A stretch of DNA of 64,000 nucleotides, taken from the NCBI GenBank assembly GCA_027487485.1, contig JAIYDN010000012.1, positions 186,001 through 250,000 on the forward strand. Direction: 5' to 3'. The DNA is from Planctomycetaceae bacterium (GTDB lineage Bacteria > Planctomycetota > Planctomycetia > Pirellulales > Pirellulaceae). This document shows positions 61,515 to 64,000 of this stretch, piece after piece. Numbering within the stretch: the stretch's first letter is position 1; every line of letters begins with the position of its first letter. The notes beneath the pieces were generated by a model that was given only the letters and a program-made list of their open reading frames with translations, did not search any database and was not told the DNA's origin. A program made the position numbers and the translations under genes.

Positions 61515-63767
61515 TTGAGAATACGATTGAAACCTAGTTCCGAAAAAAGAGACTCACTAATTTATACGTCGATCGGATTGGCCATTGCATGGTGGTTGAT
61601 TGCGATCGTGCTTCATGGCCGAAGCCACTTTTTGCTGAATTACAATTCTCTCCGAATCGTTCCGCCGACGTTGGAACCGTTCATGTCCAGCTATACCATC
61701 AATGCGATTGCGATTGGAAGCATGTTGTTATGGCTTCATTTCATACGGCAAGCGCTCAGGATAGCCAATGAGATGCGACGGGTTGCGGTGGAATCGCAGA
61801 TTTTGCTAGCCGTTTCTGCATTGCCCTTGCTTCCATGGCTGTTGGAAGTGTTTGGCTTGGCATGGTCCGCCCCGTCTTCGCCCTCAGCATCAAGCGACGG
61901 CTGGGTAAGTCTTGGAAGTGTTTATTGGTTTGTTGGCTGGTCTGGCTTGAGCTTTGCTCGGCTGGGAGGAATCGTCTTTGGAATCGGAGACCAGAAGGAT
62001 CCAACGATAGAGACAGCCACTGAGATGGAAGCAGATGCAAGTTCCCCTTCGCAAGAGGCTTCGATTCTCTCTTTCGGATCGATTGTCTTCGTGTCCCTTA
62101 TGTGTGCAACGTGGTGGGTGTTTCAGTCGTATCATTACCACCAGAGCTTTATGTTGGGATTCAACGATTATGGGCATTTTATGCAACGAGTTTCCAACAC
62201 TGCCAACGGCCGAGGCTTTTTGCTCGAGACGCCCGTGCTGCCCATATTTTGGGATCACTTTAACCCAGGGTTAGCCTTGCTAGTTCCTTTGTGGAAGATT
62301 TACCCGGATGTCACCCTTGCGTTTTATCTTCAAGCCAGCGCGTTAGCCTTAAGCAGTCTGGGGATTTGGTTCATCGCACGAGGAACAAAATGTTGCCCAC
62401 GAGAATCGGCTTGTTGGAGCTTGGCCTGGCTATGCCAGCCGATCTTGGGCCAAATGAATTTAGCATACACGTATGGTTGGCACCCGATCAGCCTTGCCAT
62501 CCCATTGCTCTTGTTCGCGATCGCCTGTTTGCAACGCCGACGTTGGTGGGTAGCTGTTCTTCTTGCGTTGTTGGCAATGTCCATGGAAGAGGGCGTCTTT
62601 GTGATTGTGGCAACCTACTGTGCTACCAACGCTTGGTTGCGATTTGGCTGGGATCGCAAAAGCAAATCGAAAGATCGCACGACTCAGGTTCTCAACCCAA
62701 CCCTTGCGACGGAGCTCCAATGGCCAGTCTGGTTCTTGCTGAGCGTTCTCGCGACCATTGGATTTGTGATGGTGTTCAAGTGGAGCGGTTTGGCGGAGTT
62801 TCAAACGGCGCGATTTGCGTCACTTGGAAACACTCCCATGGAGGTAGTCGCCTCTCCCGTTTTGCGACCAAACGTGTTTTGGGGCCAGCTCTTCAGCAGT
62901 CGAAACGCCTACTTTGTATTTGGTCTGACGATACCGTGCTTTCTGCCTGCTTTGCTCCTCGGATGGCGAACCACGATTGCAATCCTTCCCCCACTTGCGG
63001 TCCTGCTGGTATGGGAACATCGACCGGCCGCTAGCTTGGCGTTCCAATACAGCAGCATCCTTTTGCCGGTCTTGTGGTTGTCCAGCATGCAAGCCTACAC
63101 GTTCCGCCGATTGCGGGCAGCGGACTTGGCGAGCCCCGAAGGCATTGGTCACGACGAGACCACTAAGCTTTTCCCTCCTCCTGCACCGAAAATCCAGGCG
63201 AGGAAAATCCAGGGACATACCCTGACGGTACGTGCTTTTTGGCAATTCGACCCCAACCATGCCGCCGTGGGAGCCCTCGCTACTTCCTTCTTATTTTCAT
63301 TGTTTCTGGGGCAATTCCCATTCAGTTCGGAAACACTGTCGGACGTGCGAGCCTCCAGCTATTCGTCCAGCTTGATGGGATTACCGAACGAAACGGACCA
63401 GCCTTCGCAATTCCCGCGTGAGTCAGGTTCGCCCGATGGCGACTGGATTCATGGCCAGCTCAAGGTGGTCCAAGATAGCGGTTTAGAAGTCTTGGCGACG
63501 GGCCGAATCGCGTCCCACTTACTGGGAAATCGCGAGGTGGAGACAGTCGGGCAATTCGAGCTACGCAAAGAAAAGCTAGCTTTGCTACCGGGCTGGCCCG
63601 AAAAACCGATTCGGCACTACCGGTGGTTGGTGGTCGATCGGATGGAAACCTTCCAGCAGACTCAGCAGCAAACGGCCGAAATCGAGGCAGAAGCGGTCCA
63701 AAACGGGTTTGTGAAGCTGGAGGAGCGGTTTGGGGTCGCAATCTATCGAAATGATGCTGGCTTTTAG
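61515..63767 (+). CDS. DUF2079 membrane protein
   Basis: 750 residues with about 10 to 12 TM helices. FNDYGHFMQRVSNTANGRG and TPVLPIFWDHFNPGLALLVPLWKIYP are the DUF2079 signature (a predicted glycosyltransferase-like GT-C membrane protein with an Asp/Glu-rich first loop). The C-terminal part is soluble. TTG 61515 is the start, 8 bases behind the PerM gene, so the two are cotranscribed. Confidence 0.85.
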   Translation: MRIRLKPSSEKRDSLIYTSIGLAIAWWLIAIVLHGRSHFLLNYNSLRIVPPTLEPFMSSYTINAIAIGSMLLWLHFIRQALRIANEMRRVAVESQILLAVSALPLLPWLLEVFGLAWSAPSSPSASSDGWVSLGSVYWFVGWSGLSFARLGGIVFGIGDQKDPTIETATEMEADASSPSQEASILSFGSIVFVSLMCATWWVFQSYHYHQSFMLGFNDYGHFMQRVSNTANGRGFLLETPVLPIFWDHFNPGLALLVPLWKIYPDVTLAFYLQASALALSSLGIWFIARGTKCCPRESACWSLAWLCQPILGQMNLAYTYGWHPISLAIPLLLFAIACLQRRRWWVAVLLALLAMSMEEGVFVIVATYCATNAWLRFGWDRKSKSKDRTTQVLNPTLATELQWPVWFLLSVLATIGFVMVFKWSGLAEFQTARFASLGNTPMEVVASPVLRPNVFWGQLFSSRNAYFVFGLTIPCFLPALLLGWRTTIAILPPLAVLLVWEHRPAASLAFQYSSILLPVLWLSSMQAYTFRRLRAADLASPEGIGHDETTKLFPPPAPKIQARKIQGHTLTVRAFWQFDPNHAAVGALATSFLFSLFLGQFPFSSETLSDVRASSYSSSLMGLPNETDQPSQFPRESGSPDGDWIHGQLKVVQDSGLEVLATGRIASHLLGNREVETVGQFELRKEKLALLPGWPEKPIRHYRWLVVDRMETFQQTQQQTAEIEAEAVQNGFVKLEERFGVAIYRNDAGF

Positions 63768-63938
63768 TGATTTAGGAATCAATTTAGCCTTGGATGATTC
63801 CGCAGCTGCCGATACACTTTGACCCCCGTCGACCGGGGACCCTTGGTCTACCTGTTCCGTAAAACGAACGATCGACCTTGTATGAGATTGCCTTATTTAG
63901 CTTCCTGCTTGCCAAAGTGCTTTCAACGTAGTGCAAAA
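63768..63938. other. Intergenic region before rpmI
   Basis: 170 bases. A small hairpin at 63825-63839 (CCCC/GGGG with a GTCGAC centre) could end the DUF2079 transcript. No U-run and no clear promoter. Nothing else seen. Confidence 0.4.
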
Positions 63939-64000
63939 ATGAGTAAACAAAAGACACATAAGTCCACCAAAAAGCGATTTCGGATCACCGCCACTGGCAA
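63939..64000 (+). CDS. rpmI: 50S ribosomal protein L35 (partial)
   Basis: The first 20 codons read MSKQKTHKSTKKRFRITATG, the conserved N-terminus of ribosomal protein L35 (basic, with KKRFRxTATGK). The gene runs off the window edge. No Shine-Dalgarno sequence precedes it. L20 (rplT) normally follows in bacteria. Confidence 0.9.
   Translation, partial: MSKQKTHKSTKKRFRITATG

Noticed and set aside
63825-63839. L35 leader riboswitch or autoregulatory structure
   Set aside because: Only a small hairpin is visible and the window ends before rplT; too little to support it.

Overview
The window looks like a chromosomal segment of a planctomycete, most likely of the Pirellulaceae (Rhodopirellula/Pirellula-like). 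This rests on recognisable planctomycete gene types: a DUF1501 protein with a twin-arginine-like N-terminus, several very large secreted TPR proteins, a NatB permease fused to a CPBP protease, TadE/TadG-like proteins beside a small HAMP-like membrane protein, Gly/Met-rich PilM-associated proteins, and few Shine-Dalgarno sites. All assignments come from reading the sequence; no database search was made.

Left part (1-39.5 kb). The 3' end of an unknown gene is followed by a Ser/Thr kinase divergent from a secreted TPR protein, an M61 peptidase with a PDZ domain, a PhoR-like histidine kinase and a convergent HDOD protein. Next come a NatA/NatB-type ABC exporter, a TadE/VWA cluster, a ferredoxin-NADP reductase, a secreted alpha-toroid protein, a MacB/FtsX-type ABC transporter, an SDR enzyme, a small HD protein, a thioesterase, a DUF1501 protein and an MMPL-type RND protein. 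A three-gene PilM operon follows on the minus strand, then a TPR protein, an NHL-repeat protein and a methyltransferase.

Repeat block and integron (39.5-58.4 kb). A gene-free stretch holds palindromic repeats and hexanucleotide microsatellites. It abuts a broken integron integrase (intI) on the minus strand. A 400 bp region with six GGGATA motifs and a consensus-like promoter separates intI from a long array of gene cassettes, all on the plus strand. I count 26 cassettes and 26 attC sites of about 90 bp: 24 full-length (two with degenerate simple sites), one split by an apparent group II intron relic, and one collapsed to its ends. The layout (divergent intI, attI-like region, uniform attC sites) is that of a sedentary chromosomal integron whose integrase has died in place. 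Many cassettes encode small secreted, lipid-anchored or membrane proteins. A few resemble DUF4375/DMP19, DUF4303, DUF6487-like zinc ribbon, SIMPL, leucine-rich repeat and formylglycine-generating-enzyme-like families. One cassette has no credible gene and carries a palindromic repeat.

Right part (58.4-64 kb). Conserved chromosomal genes resume: a flippase-like membrane protein, an AI-2E/PerM-family protein with a large insertion, a DUF2079 membrane protein, and the first 20 codons of ribosomal protein L35 (rpmI).
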